64,000 bases of DNA from Saccharothrix deserti (GTDB lineage: Bacteria > Actinomycetota > Actinomycetes > Mycobacteriales > Pseudonocardiaceae), in the NCBI RefSeq assembly GCF_009769385.1, contig NZ_VKAB01000032.1, positions 1 through 64,000 on the forward strand, given 5' to 3'. The translations under genes were made by a program, and so were the position numbers. Below the pieces are notes generated by a model. It saw only the letters and a list, made by a program, of their open reading frames with translations, did no database searches and was not told the DNA's origin. Position 1 is the stretch's first letter; every line of letters starts with the position of its first letter. Of this stretch, positions 38,498-46,371 are shown piece after piece.

Positions 38498-40957
38498 GTG
38501 CAGATCCCGTGGAGAACCGCACCCCGCGCTGCCCTCTCGAGCCCGTTGACGTTGTTGGTCAGCCTGGTCACCGCGCTGTTGCTCAGCTTCGTCGTGGCCG
38601 CCGCCGTGATGCACTCGGCCGCCTCCGGCAGCGCCGCGATCGACTACCAGCAGGACCAGTTGTGCGCGGAGGCGCTGCACCCGTCGCTGGAGGCCGCGGA
38701 CGTCCCGCACGAGTACGTCGCCAAGGGGGTCCAGGAGATCACCGCGGCGGTGACGGACAAGCCGCCGTTGATCGGCACCTACACCCGCGAGAAGCGCGTC
38801 GACTTCGGAGGTATGCCGACCGTGGCCAAGTTCGGCTACCGGCCGGGCGCCACCGACCACCTGAAGGTGCTGCAAGGCGGCTCGAAGGACGGCCTCTGGG
38901 TGCCGCAGAGCATCGCCGTCACCACCGACCTGCGACTGGGCGAGCGCGGCATGGGCGGACGGCTGCCGCCGGTCACCGCGGTCTACGCCGACGTGCTCGA
39001 CCCGCTGCCCGCGTGGTGGTGCTCGGAACGCCACTTCGTCGTGCCCAACGTGCTCGACCGCGACGAACTCGCGACCGCCGTCGTGTGGATGCCCAGCGCC
39101 GAGTCGTTCGCCGCGCTGCCGCCCGAGGCCGCCGGGCCGACCGACATCACCGTGCGCTTCCCCGCCGAGGCGCCGCGCACGGTCGACGAGGCCGCGGCCC
39201 TGCTCGCCGAGGGCACCGCGCGCATCCGCCCGATCGAGGACATGTTCAACCGCAAGGTGTCGCCGCTGGTCCTGCCGGTGGAGAACGCCAGGCAGACCGC
39301 GCGGAACGTGCGCTCCGCCGTCCTGCCCCTCACCCTGATCAGCCTGCTCATCGGCCTGGCGGGCGTGGCCACGGTGACCGTCCAATGGGCACAACGACGG
39401 CAGCAGGAACTGCGGCTGCTCTGGGTGCGCGGCTCCGGCCCGTTCGCGCTCGGTGGACGCGGTGTGCTGGAACTGGGCCTGCCGCTGGTGATCGGCGGCG
39501 CGGCCGGGTTGGGCACGGCCCGGCTGCTGCTGCCCGTGTACGCGCCGTCGGAGATCGTGCCACCGGGCACCGGGTCGACAGCGGCGCTGGCCGTGCTGGT
39601 GGCGGTGGTGCTGAGCATCTCGGTCACGTTCGCCACCGGCGCGCTGCGCACGCACCGGATGTTCCAGGTCGCGCAGCGCGGTAACCGGCTGCGCAAGGTG
39701 CTGACCGCCCTGCCGTGGGAGTTGGCCACCGCCGCGCTCGCGGTGTGGGCGTGGAACCGGGTGCAGAACAGCGGCCTGGCCACCACGACGAAGATCGGCG
39801 GGCTGCCGCGCATCGACGCCGCCGCCCTGGCGTTCCCGCTGCTCGTCGTGCTCACCGCGGCGTTGCTGACGGCCCGGCTGGCGCGTTGGGCTCTGGCCGC
39901 GTCGCACCGCGCGAGGTTCTGGTCCAAACCGGCCGCGCAGTTGGCCGTCCGCAGGCTCGCGGCGGCGGCCGGGCCGGTGACCGGTGTGCTGCTGGTGGGT
40001 GTGCTGGCCGTCGGCACCATCGCGGTCGGCACCGCCATCGCGGGGTCGCAGAAGACCGCGCTGGAGGTGAAGTCCGGCATGTACACGGGCACGAACAGCT
40101 ACGCCCAGATCAAACCGGAGACCACCGAACTGCCGGAAGCGCTGCGCGGCGACTCCACCATCGTGGGCTACGTCGAACTGCACGGCCGCACCGCCCTGGT
40201 GGTGGACCCGAAGACGTTCCGCGACGGCGCGTTCCCGTTCGAGATCGACCCGGCGCTGCTGAACGAGCCGCTGCGGGTCGGCACCGCGCCGCGCCGCGAA
40301 GTCCGGTTGCCGGGCCTGCCGCCGGTGAACCCGTCGGCGTGGGTGCCGACGTTCCCGAAGCTCGGCCGGTCCGGCTGGGTGGTGCCGGTCGACCGGATCG
40401 AGGACCGGGACGACGTCGGCTCCTGGTACGTCTGGACGCGCAAGCCGCTGGGCGAGCTGACCGGGGCGTTGTCCACGGCCGGCGTGAAGTTCCGCAACGT
40501 CGGCGAGAAGTCGAAAGCGGTGCAGGGCCTGCCGTTCCTGACGATCCGGTGGACGTTCGGGTTCGTCACGGCCCTCGGCGCGGTGCTCGCCGTGGTGGCG
40601 GCGATCGCGCTGCTGCTGGCGGTCGAGGTGCGGCGGCGGCAGAACGCGCTGTCCGGCGCGTTCAGCACCCGGATGGGCCTGGGTCCGGCCGCGATGCTGC
40701 GCAGCCACCTGCTGGAGCTGGGCGCGCTGACCGGCGCGGCGGTCGTCGTCGGGTTGTCCGCGAGCGCGGTGAGCAGCGCCTTCACCGTGCCCGAACTCGA
40801 TCCCGCACCACGTCTCCTCCCGGCCCCGGAAGTCCCCAACGCCCTGCCGCTGCTGGTGACGACGGTGGTGGGGAGCGCGCTGGTGGTGCTGGTGGCGGCG
40901 TGGATCGCGGTGCGCGCGGTGCGTTCGGCGAGAATCGGGGAGTTGATCCGTGGTTGA
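38498..40957 (+). CDS. FtsX-type ABC transporter permease (MacB/LolC-like)
   Basis: An 819-residue membrane protein with the doubled FtsX arrangement. An N-terminal TM helix (LTLLVSLVTALLLSFVVAAA) is followed by a large extracytoplasmic domain (about 45-270) and a TM group (about 285-385). A second half holds TM helices, another external domain (about 515-660) and a C-terminal TM group ending AVRSARIGELIRG. It carries no ATPase domain; two ATPase genes follow in overlapping order. Such systems export lipids, peptides or antibiotics, or transmit force to envelope hydrolases. GTG start at 38498; the N terminus contains a PWRTAPRAAL pre-helix. Confidence 0.85.
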   Translation: MQIPWRTAPRAALSSPLTLLVSLVTALLLSFVVAAAVMHSAASGSAAIDYQQDQLCAEALHPSLEAADVPHEYVAKGVQEITAAVTDKPPLIGTYTREKRVDFGGMPTVAKFGYRPGATDHLKVLQGGSKDGLWVPQSIAVTTDLRLGERGMGGRLPPVTAVYADVLDPLPAWWCSERHFVVPNVLDRDELATAVVWMPSAESFAALPPEAAGPTDITVRFPAEAPRTVDEAAALLAEGTARIRPIEDMFNRKVSPLVLPVENARQTARNVRSAVLPLTLISLLIGLAGVATVTVQWAQRRQQELRLLWVRGSGPFALGGRGVLELGLPLVIGGAAGLGTARLLLPVYAPSEIVPPGTGSTAALAVLVAVVLSISVTFATGALRTHRMFQVAQRGNRLRKVLTALPWELATAALAVWAWNRVQNSGLATTTKIGGLPRIDAAALAFPLLVVLTAALLTARLARWALAASHRARFWSKPAAQLAVRRLAAAAGPVTGVLLVGVLAVGTIAVGTAIAGSQKTALEVKSGMYTGTNSYAQIKPETTELPEALRGDSTIVGYVELHGRTALVVDPKTFRDGAFPFEIDPALLNEPLRVGTAPRREVRLPGLPPVNPSAWVPTFPKLGRSGWVVPVDRIEDRDDVGSWYVWTRKPLGELTGALSTAGVKFRNVGEKSKAVQGLPFLTIRWTFGFVTALGAVLAVVAAIALLLAVEVRRRQNALSGAFSTRMGLGPAAMLRSHLLELGALTGAAVVVGLSASAVSSAFTVPELDPAPRLLPAPEVPNALPLLVTTVVGSALVVLVAAWIAVRAVRSARIGELIRG

Positions 40958-41615
40958 GCACGTGTTGCGCCTGCGCGAGGTGGGTGTGGAGTACCGCACG
41001 CCCGCCGGGGCGGTGACGGCGGTGTCGGGCGTGACGCTGGACGTGCCCGCGTCGGGCATGACCGTGCTGGCGGGGCCGTCCGGGTCGGGCAAGTCGACGT
41101 TGCTGCGGGTGCTGAGCCTGGTGGAGCGGCCTACTACGGGTGGGGTGGAGTTGCGCGGCATGGGGACGGCGCGGTTGTCGTCCCGGGCACGGCGGAAGCT
41201 GCGGCGGCGGGAGATCGCGTTGGTGTTCCAGAACCCGGGGGACAACCTGATCGGGCACCTGGACGTGGGCGACAACCTCAGGGCGGCCGCGCAGGCGGCG
41301 GGACGGGTCGCGCGGGTCGAGGAGCTGTTGGAGCAGTTGGGGTTGCCGGGCACGGCCACGTGGAAGGTGTCGGCGATGTCCGGCGGGCAGCAGCAGCGGC
41401 TGGCGTTCGGGTGCGCGTTGGCGCGGCAGGCGACGGTCGTGCTGGCCGACGAGCCGACGTCGCAGTTGGACGCGGCCTCCGCCGACCTGGTGCTGGAGAC
41501 GTTGGCCGACCTGGCTCGGCGCGGTGTGCCGGTGGTCGCCGCCTCGCACGACCCGAGGCTGATCGCGTTGGCGCACACCCGGTTCGACCTGCGGAACGGA
41601 GCGTTGGCGGCATGA
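40950..41615 (+). CDS. ABC transporter ATP-binding protein (MacB/LolD type, first)
   Basis: A 221-residue ATPase. It has Walker A GPSGSGKST, Q-loop VFQNPGDNLIGHLDV, signature MSGGQQQRLAFG, Walker B VVLADEPTSQLD and the switch ASHDPRL. The Q-loop is unusual in having NPGDN after the Gln. The GTG at 40950 overlaps the permease stop by eight bases, and its own stop overlaps the next ATPase start. With that ATPase it could form a heterodimer on the single permease. Confidence 0.92.
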   Translation: MVEHVLRLREVGVEYRTPAGAVTAVSGVTLDVPASGMTVLAGPSGSGKSTLLRVLSLVERPTTGGVELRGMGTARLSSRARRKLRRREIALVFQNPGDNLIGHLDVGDNLRAAAQAAGRVARVEELLEQLGLPGTATWKVSAMSGGQQQRLAFGCALARQATVVLADEPTSQLDAASADLVLETLADLARRGVPVVAASHDPRLIALAHTRFDLRNGALAA

Positions 41616-42301
41616 CGGCGGCACGAACGGCGGGGTTGCGGGCGGCAGGGTTGCGGGCGGTGGCGTTGCGGGCGACCGGGATCGAGCGGACGTTCCGGCA
41701 CGCCGGCGGTCCGGTGCACGTGCTGCGCGGGGTGGACCTGGAGGTGGCGGCCGGTGAGCTGGTGACGCTGTCCGGCCCGTCGGGATCGGGCAAGAGCGCG
41801 CTGCTCACCGTCCTGGCCGGGTTCGACCGGGCCGACGCGGGCACGGTGGAGTTGGGCGGCGAGGTGCTGACGTCGGCGCCGTCGTGGAAGGTGTGCGCGC
41901 TGCTGCCGCAGGCGCTGGGCCTGGCCGGTGAGCTGACGTTGGCGGAGAACGTGGCGCTGCCCATCCGGCTCGGCCGCACCGGCGGCGACCTGGGCCGGGT
42001 GGCCGAACTGCTGGAGGAGCTGGGCATCGGGGAGCTGGCCGACCGGTATCCCGCCGAGGTGTCGTTCGGGCAGCAGCAGCGGGCGGCGTTGGCGCGTGCC
42101 GTGGTCGGGTCACCGGAGGTGCTGCTGGCGGACGAGCCCACCGCGCACCTCGACCGGCACAGCGCGCCGACGGCGGTTCGGGTGTTGCGCCGGGCGGCAG
42201 ACGAGGGCGCGGCCGTGCTGATCGCCACGCACCACGATGAGGTGCACCGCGCGGCGGATCGCACGTTGGCGCTCAGCGGCGGGCGGATCTCCGTAGGATA
42301 G
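41612..42301 (+). CDS. ABC transporter ATP-binding protein (MacB/LolD type, second)
   Basis: A 229-residue ATPase. It has Walker A GPSGSGKSA, with Ala in place of the last Ser/Thr. The Q-loop is LLPQALGLAGELTLAENVAL. The signature is VSFGQQQRAALARA, in which the canonical SGG is reduced to SFG. Walker B is VLLADEPTAHLD and the switch is ATHHDEV. The degenerate signature and Walker A suggest an asymmetric pair in which one ATP site is weak. ATG at 41612 overlaps the previous stop (ATGA). Confidence 0.9.
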   Translation: MTAARTAGLRAAGLRAVALRATGIERTFRHAGGPVHVLRGVDLEVAAGELVTLSGPSGSGKSALLTVLAGFDRADAGTVELGGEVLTSAPSWKVCALLPQALGLAGELTLAENVALPIRLGRTGGDLGRVAELLEELGIGELADRYPAEVSFGQQQRAALARAVVGSPEVLLADEPTAHLDRHSAPTAVRVLRRAADEGAAVLIATHHDEVHRAADRTLALSGGRISVG

Positions 42302-42307
42302 GCGTCG

Positions 42308-43351
42308 ATGTTGCGCCGATCCGTAGCCGTCGCCCTGGCCTTCTCGCTGTTCGCCCTGTTGGTGCTGGTCAGCGACTCGCCGTACCCGGCACTGCCGGGT
42401 CCCAAACGCGACGCGCCGCGCGCGATCGTGGCCCTCGGCGACAGCACCATGTCCGGTGAGGGCGCGGGCACGTACGAGCCGGGCACGGACGGCGAGAACG
42501 GCAACTGGTGCCACCGGTCGTTGAAGGCCTCGGTGCACAAGACGCGGGTCGCGGGCGTGGACAAGGTGTTCAACCTGGCCTGTTCGGGTGCGAACTCGGA
42601 GCAGGTCGGCATCACCGACCAGGTCCGCAACACGGAGGGCTCGCAGGCCAGGCAACTGGCGGCGATCGCGCGCGAGTACCGGGTGTCGGTGGTCGTGGTC
42701 GCGGTGGGCGCGAACGACGACCCGCGGTTCGCCGACGTGCTGGGCGCGTGCCTGCGGGCGTGGATCGAACGCCGTGCCGACTGCGCCACCGCGATGGCCG
42801 ACGAGTGGAAGGCCAGGGTCGAGCGGATGGCGCCCAAGGTGGAACGGGCGCTGCGCGACATCCGCCGGGTGTTGCAGGACGAGGGCTACACGCCCCGCTC
42901 GTACACGCTGGTCCTCCAGTCCTACGCCGCGCCGGTCGCGCCGGGGCTCCCGTTCGACCTGCAGAACCTGGCGGGCTGTCCGCTGCGCACGGGTGACCTG
43001 GAGTGGGTGCGGGACGAGGCGGTCGAGCAGCTGTCGGACGGCCTGCGTTCGGCGGCGAAGGCCGTGGACGCCCGGTTCCTCGACCTGTCCCGGGCGGGTG
43101 AGAAGCGCGAGGCGTGCATGGGTGGGCAGAAGCCCGAGGACGAGTGGTTCACCCGGCTCACGGTCGACTTCGACGGCCTGCGCGACGAGGCGCGGGCGCG
43201 GCACGCGCTGCAGGAGTCGTTCCACCCCAACGACCGGGGGTACGAGCAGTTCGGTCGGTGCATGACGGAGTTCCTGGCCACGTCGGAGCGGGAGGCGTCG
43301 TGCGTCGCCGGGGCCGACGGGAACCTCAACGCGGTGACGGCGAAGGACTGA
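42308..43351 (+). CDS. Exported SGNH/GDSL hydrolase
   Basis: A 347-residue protein, last in the ABC operon (6-bp gap). An uncleaved signal anchor or signal peptide (AVALAFSLFALLVLVS) leads to an SGNH fold. Block I is IVALGDSTMSGEG with the nucleophile Ser. Block II Gly lies in ACSGANSEQVG, block III in VAVGANDDPRF, and block V ESFHPNDRGYEQF supplies the Asp/His dyad. Paired cysteines (WCHRS, LACSG, GACLRAW and others) fit an extracytoplasmic enzyme. It probably removes or transfers acyl groups on an envelope lipid, peptide or polysaccharide handled by the transporter. That link is inferred from the operon. Confidence 0.85.
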   Translation: MLRRSVAVALAFSLFALLVLVSDSPYPALPGPKRDAPRAIVALGDSTMSGEGAGTYEPGTDGENGNWCHRSLKASVHKTRVAGVDKVFNLACSGANSEQVGITDQVRNTEGSQARQLAAIAREYRVSVVVVAVGANDDPRFADVLGACLRAWIERRADCATAMADEWKARVERMAPKVERALRDIRRVLQDEGYTPRSYTLVLQSYAAPVAPGLPFDLQNLAGCPLRTGDLEWVRDEAVEQLSDGLRSAAKAVDARFLDLSRAGEKREACMGGQKPEDEWFTRLTVDFDGLRDEARARHALQESFHPNDRGYEQFGRCMTEFLATSEREASCVAGADGNLNAVTAKD

Positions 43352-43469
43352 TCAGGACCTCGATGTCGGCCGCGGTCCAGAACGGCGTGCGGCGGGCGAG
43401 GTAGCAGGCGAACCGCTCGGCGTTCATGTTCGACCCGTAGCTGACGTACCAGACCAGTCGACTCGACAT
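43326..43469 (-). pseudogene. Truncated YGSNM-type (gamma-glutamylcyclotransferase-like) gene fragment
   Basis: Forty-seven codons begin MSSRLVWYVSYGSNMNAERF. YGSNM is the N-terminal nucleotide-like loop of the gamma-glutamylcyclotransferase-like fold, normally about 150-200 residues. After ACYLARR the sequence is unlike the family and stops within 25 codons, overlapping the tail of the SGNH gene by 26 bp. The 3' part is therefore lost. The rest of the 348-bp gap to 43699 holds a perfect palindrome and nothing else I can support. Confidence 0.5.
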
Positions 43470-43529
43470 GGAGCCGATCATGCCGTGGCGGGTCCAGTCA
43501 CCGGCCGGGCTGTAGTACGCGGTGAAGAG

Positions 43530-43562
43530 CCGGACCTCGACACCCTCGGTGTCGAGGTCCGG
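43530..43562. terminator. Perfect 15-bp palindrome with a 3-nt loop
   Basis: CCGGACCTCGACACC (43530-43544) and 43548-43562 pair exactly around CTC. It may terminate the SGNH operon (178 bp past its stop) and read-through from the GNAT side. The length and perfection match the hairpin at 17784-17816. Confidence 0.6.
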
Positions 43563-43699
43563 TGTCGTGGACGATGCTCGTGCTCTTGGCAGCACTCGCG
43601 TTGTCCGCCGTGCACGCGTTGGGACGCCCGGAGATCCGCCGGGCCCGCCGACCCTAGGGGTTCACATCGTGCCGCGCGTCGGGGTGGATCATCGCGCCG

Positions 43700-44281
43700 T
43701 CATCCGCCGACCGGCCCCCACGGGGTGTCCGCCATCCCGGGCCACTCGTCCTCCAGGATCGCGTAGATCAACTCCTCGCCCCACGCGCCCTTGAAGATCT
43801 CGTTGTGCTTGAAGTGGGCTTCACGGCGCATGCCGAGCCGTTCCATCACCCGCCACGACGGCTCGTTGAACGCGTCGCACGACGCCACGATGCGGTGCAG
43901 ACCGAGGTTGGCGAAGCCGAGTTCGATCATGGCGGCGGCGGCTTCGGTGGCGTACCCGTTGCCGTGGTGGTCGGGGTGGAAGGTGTAGCCGATCTCGCCT
44001 TGGCGGTGCGCCTCGTTGAGGTACTTGAGCACCGTTTCGCCGATGACCTCGCCGTCCTTCTCCACGGCCAGCGCGAGGTGGTCGCCTTCCTTCTCCGGCC
44101 ACGTCACCGCCATGCCCCGGGCCAGGCGCTCGCTGGTCTCCTCGGGGGTGCGGGCCTCGCCGTAGAGGTAACGCACGACGTCCGGCCGTGACTGCCACGA
44201 GTGCAGCGCGGCGTGGTCGTCGAGGGTGAACGGGCGCAGGGTCAGGCGCCGGGTCCGAATGGGGTAGTCGGGCTTGATCAC
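43700..44281 (-). CDS. GNAT-family N-acetyltransferase (RimJ/RimL-like)
   Basis: A 193-residue acetyltransferase. It has TRRLTLRPFTLDDHAAL at the start, GYTFHPDHHGNGYATEAAAA (the acetyl-CoA pyrophosphate-binding loop Q/R-x-x-G-x-G/A in variant form), IVASCDAFNEPSWRVMERLG and MRREAHFKHNEIFKGAWGEE. Substrates may be protein N termini or small molecules. The GTG at 44281 is chosen because a TAGATT -10 box (44294-44289) lies exactly 7 nt upstream; a TTG at 44290 would overlap that box. Confidence 0.88.
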   Translation of the reverse strand: MIKPDYPIRTRRLTLRPFTLDDHAALHSWQSRPDVVRYLYGEARTPEETSERLARGMAVTWPEKEGDHLALAVEKDGEVIGETVLKYLNEAHRQGEIGYTFHPDHHGNGYATEAAAAMIELGFANLGLHRIVASCDAFNEPSWRVMERLGMRREAHFKHNEIFKGAWGEELIYAILEDEWPGMADTPWGPVGG

Positions 44282-44336
44282 GCCGATCAATCTACGAGAA
44301 ACCCGCGCAGCCGTCGTGCGAGTTCCGCGAACCGGC

Positions 44337-45086
44337 TCACCGGCCGGCGACGACGTGGAAGAAGCGGGCGATCAGCGGGTACGGCATGCGGTCGGCCAAC
44401 GCCAGTTCCAGGCGTTCGAGGTCGGCGAAGAACGCCGGGTCGTGCTTGCGGGAGTTGTCGGCGATGTAGCCGGTGACCGCGCAGATGCCGTAGTGGCCGA
44501 GGACCGCGCAGCCGTCGAGCCACCCGACGACCTGGTCGGCCGTGTACTGGGTGAGCGTCGTGTCGAACGTGTGCGTGCGCGCCTGGTCGGTGTCCAACGC
44601 CGCCAGCGCGCCGGCCGGGTCGAGGCCCAGGGTCGCTTTCCGCAACGGCTCGGAGTGCCGGTTGATCGCGATCACCGACAGCACGCCGCCCGGTGCGACG
44701 AGCGAGACGGCCGTGCGCAGGGCCGCGGCCGGATCGGCCAGGTACTGGATGACGTTGTGCACGAGCACCACGTCGTACTCACCGCGCACGTCCTCGGGCA
44801 GCTCGGCCAGGTCGGCCCGCACCAGCCGGACCGGCAGGCCCTCCGAGGCGAACGAGCGCTCGGCTTCGGCCAGCATCTCCGTGGACTGGTCGACCACGGT
44901 CACGTGGTGACCGCGCCGGGCCAACCGGAGCGCGTCCGCCCCGTCACCACCGGCCAGGTCGAGCACCTTCGACGGCGTGGACGGCAGGTGGCGGGCGAGG
45001 TTGGCTTCCGCCTGCGTGTAGCGCAGCCGTCCCCACGGGCTCTGCTGCCATTCCCGCCACTGCCGCGTCGCGCTGTCGAAGGTCAC
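44337..45086 (-). CDS. SAM-dependent methyltransferase (class I)
   Basis: A 249-residue methyltransferase. Motif I is VLDLAGGDGADALRLARRGH, with VTVVDQSTEMLAEAE as the acidic-loop segment, YDVVLVHNVIQYLADP (motif IV) and LVAPGGVLSVIAINRHSEPL. It resembles CmoM/UbiE-like enzymes: the DVVLVHNVIQYL segment is similar to CmoM, a tRNA cmo5U methyltransferase, but this is not certain. The GTG at 45086 lies 7 nt after TAGATT (45099-45094), which overlaps the E2 stop codon. Confidence 0.85.
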   Translation of the reverse strand: MTFDSATRQWREWQQSPWGRLRYTQAEANLARHLPSTPSKVLDLAGGDGADALRLARRGHHVTVVDQSTEMLAEAERSFASEGLPVRLVRADLAELPEDVRGEYDVVLVHNVIQYLADPAAALRTAVSLVAPGGVLSVIAINRHSEPLRKATLGLDPAGALAALDTDQARTHTFDTTLTQYTADQVVGWLDGCAVLGHYGICAVTGYIADNSRKHDPAFFADLERLELALADRMPYPLIARFFHVVAGR

Positions 45087-45096
45087 CCGGCCAAAT

Positions 45097-46371
45097 CTAG
45101 AGATCGGCCAGGGCGGTGATCGGCGATTCGACGCAGTCGGCGACGAACCGCAGGAACCCGCCCGCCGTGCCGCCGTCGCACACCCGGTGGTCGAAGGCCA
45201 GGGTCAGCTGCGCGACCTTGCGCACCGCGAGCTGCCCGTCCACCACCCACGGCCGGTCGATGATGCGGCCGATGCCGAGGATCGCGGCCTCCGGGTGGTT
45301 GATGATCGCGGCCGAGCCGTCGACGCCGAACACGCCGTAGTTGTTGACCGTGAACGTGCCGCCGGTCATCGCGGTGGGCGCCAGTTTGCCTTCGCGGGCG
45401 GACGCGGTGTGGGCGGCGATGGCGGACGCGAGTTCGGCGGTGGTCAGGGACTGCGCGTCCCGGATGACCGGCACGACCAGCCCGCGGTCGGTCTGGGCGG
45501 CGAAGCCGAGGTGCACCTGGTCGAGGACCACGATCTCGTCGCCCTCGACCCGCGAGTTCAGCTCGGGGAACTTCTTCAGGCCCAGCACGGTGAACCGGGC
45601 CAGCAGCGCGAGCAGCGACACCGACGGCATCGCGGCACGTGCGGCGAGGAAGTCGGTGGCGTCGACGTCCACCCACACGGTCGCCTCGGGGATCTCCCGA
45701 CGTGACGTGCTCAGCTTCTCCGCCACCGCGCCGCGCAGGCCGCGCAACGGGATGCGTCGACCGGCACCAGCGGCCGGGGCCGGAGCGGGGGCCAGGGCTG
45801 GATCGGGGGTCGATGCGGCGCGGGCGGCCAACTCGCGCTCCACGTCGGCGCGCCGGATCACGCCGCCGGGTCCGGTGCCGTCGATGCGGTCGAGCGGCAG
45901 TCCGTTCTCCCGCGCCAACTGCCGCACCAGGGGCGAGATGACAGCGGGTGCCGCACCGACCGCAGCGGTGCGGGCGGCCGGAATCTCGGCGGGAGCGGGA
46001 TGCCCGAGTGTTGAACTCAGGTGTTCCGAAGGTAGGACACTCGCAATCTGAACGGAGGACTCACGGGGGCGGCGACGGCGGCGTGGGGTGTCCGATGTGC
46101 CGTAGCCGATCAGGACGTTGCCGGAGGACTCGCTCTCGGGAGCACCGACCGACAACAGCACGGAGCCCACGGCCAGCTTCTCCCCCGGCTCGCCGAACCG
46201 CGCGCTCACCACACCCTCGAACGGGCACGGCACCTCGACCACGGCCTTCGCCGTCTCCACCTCGACCACCGGCTGGTCGATGGACACGTGGTCCCCGACC
46301 GACACCAGCCAGGTGACGATCTCGCCCTCGGTCAACCCCTCGCCCAGATCGGGCAGCCGGAAGTCAGGCAC
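45097..46371 (-). CDS. bkdC: Branched-chain 2-oxoacid dehydrogenase E2 (dihydrolipoyl acyltransferase)
   Basis: A 424-residue lipoamide acyltransferase. The lipoyl domain (about 1-80) has the lipoyl-lysine in VEVETAKAVVEVP. A long linker (about 85-165) follows, then the peripheral-subunit-binding domain (SPLVRQLARENGLPLDRIDG, then TGPGGVIRRADVE). A second linker and the catalytic domain (about 215-424) end with FDHRVCDGGTAGGFLRF, carrying the His/Asp active site. The first linker contains an in-frame palindromic repeat (46001-46065). GTG 46371 overlaps the E1-beta stop. The Bkd assignment comes mainly from the Lrp neighbour. Confidence 0.88.
   Translation of the reverse strand: MPDFRLPDLGEGLTEGEIVTWLVSVGDHVSIDQPVVEVETAKAVVEVPCPFEGVVSARFGEPGEKLAVGSVLLSVGAPESESSGNVLIGYGTSDTPRRRRRPRESSVQIASVLPSEHLSSTLGHPAPAEIPAARTAAVGAAPAVISPLVRQLARENGLPLDRIDGTGPGGVIRRADVERELAARAASTPDPALAPAPAPAAGAGRRIPLRGLRGAVAEKLSTSRREIPEATVWVDVDATDFLAARAAMPSVSLLALLARFTVLGLKKFPELNSRVEGDEIVVLDQVHLGFAAQTDRGLVVPVIRDAQSLTTAELASAIAAHTASAREGKLAPTAMTGGTFTVNNYGVFGVDGSAAIINHPEAAILGIGRIIDRPWVVDGQLAVRKVAQLTLAFDHRVCDGGTAGGFLRFVADCVESPITALADL
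46001..46065. repeat. Palindromic repeat copy R2 inside the E2 linker
   Basis: GAGTGTTGAACTC (46006-46018) corresponds to CGAGTGTCGAACTCGGG in the third copy at 52159-52175. GAAGGTAGGACACTCGC, five bases, then GAACGGAGGACTCACG (46028-46065) aligns with 33679-33716 in the first copy. The element keeps the reading frame and encodes the linker segment RESSVQIASVLPSEHLSST. Confidence 0.65.

Noticed and set aside
38192..41719. 1175-codon open frame on the minus strand across the ABC operon
   Set aside because: Antisense shadow of the FtsX-type permease and first ATPase, both clearly coding on the plus strand.
43574..43659. 28-codon hydrophobic open frame (MLVLLAALALSAV)
   Set aside because: No ribosome site, and it starts just after a terminator-like palindrome; could be chance.
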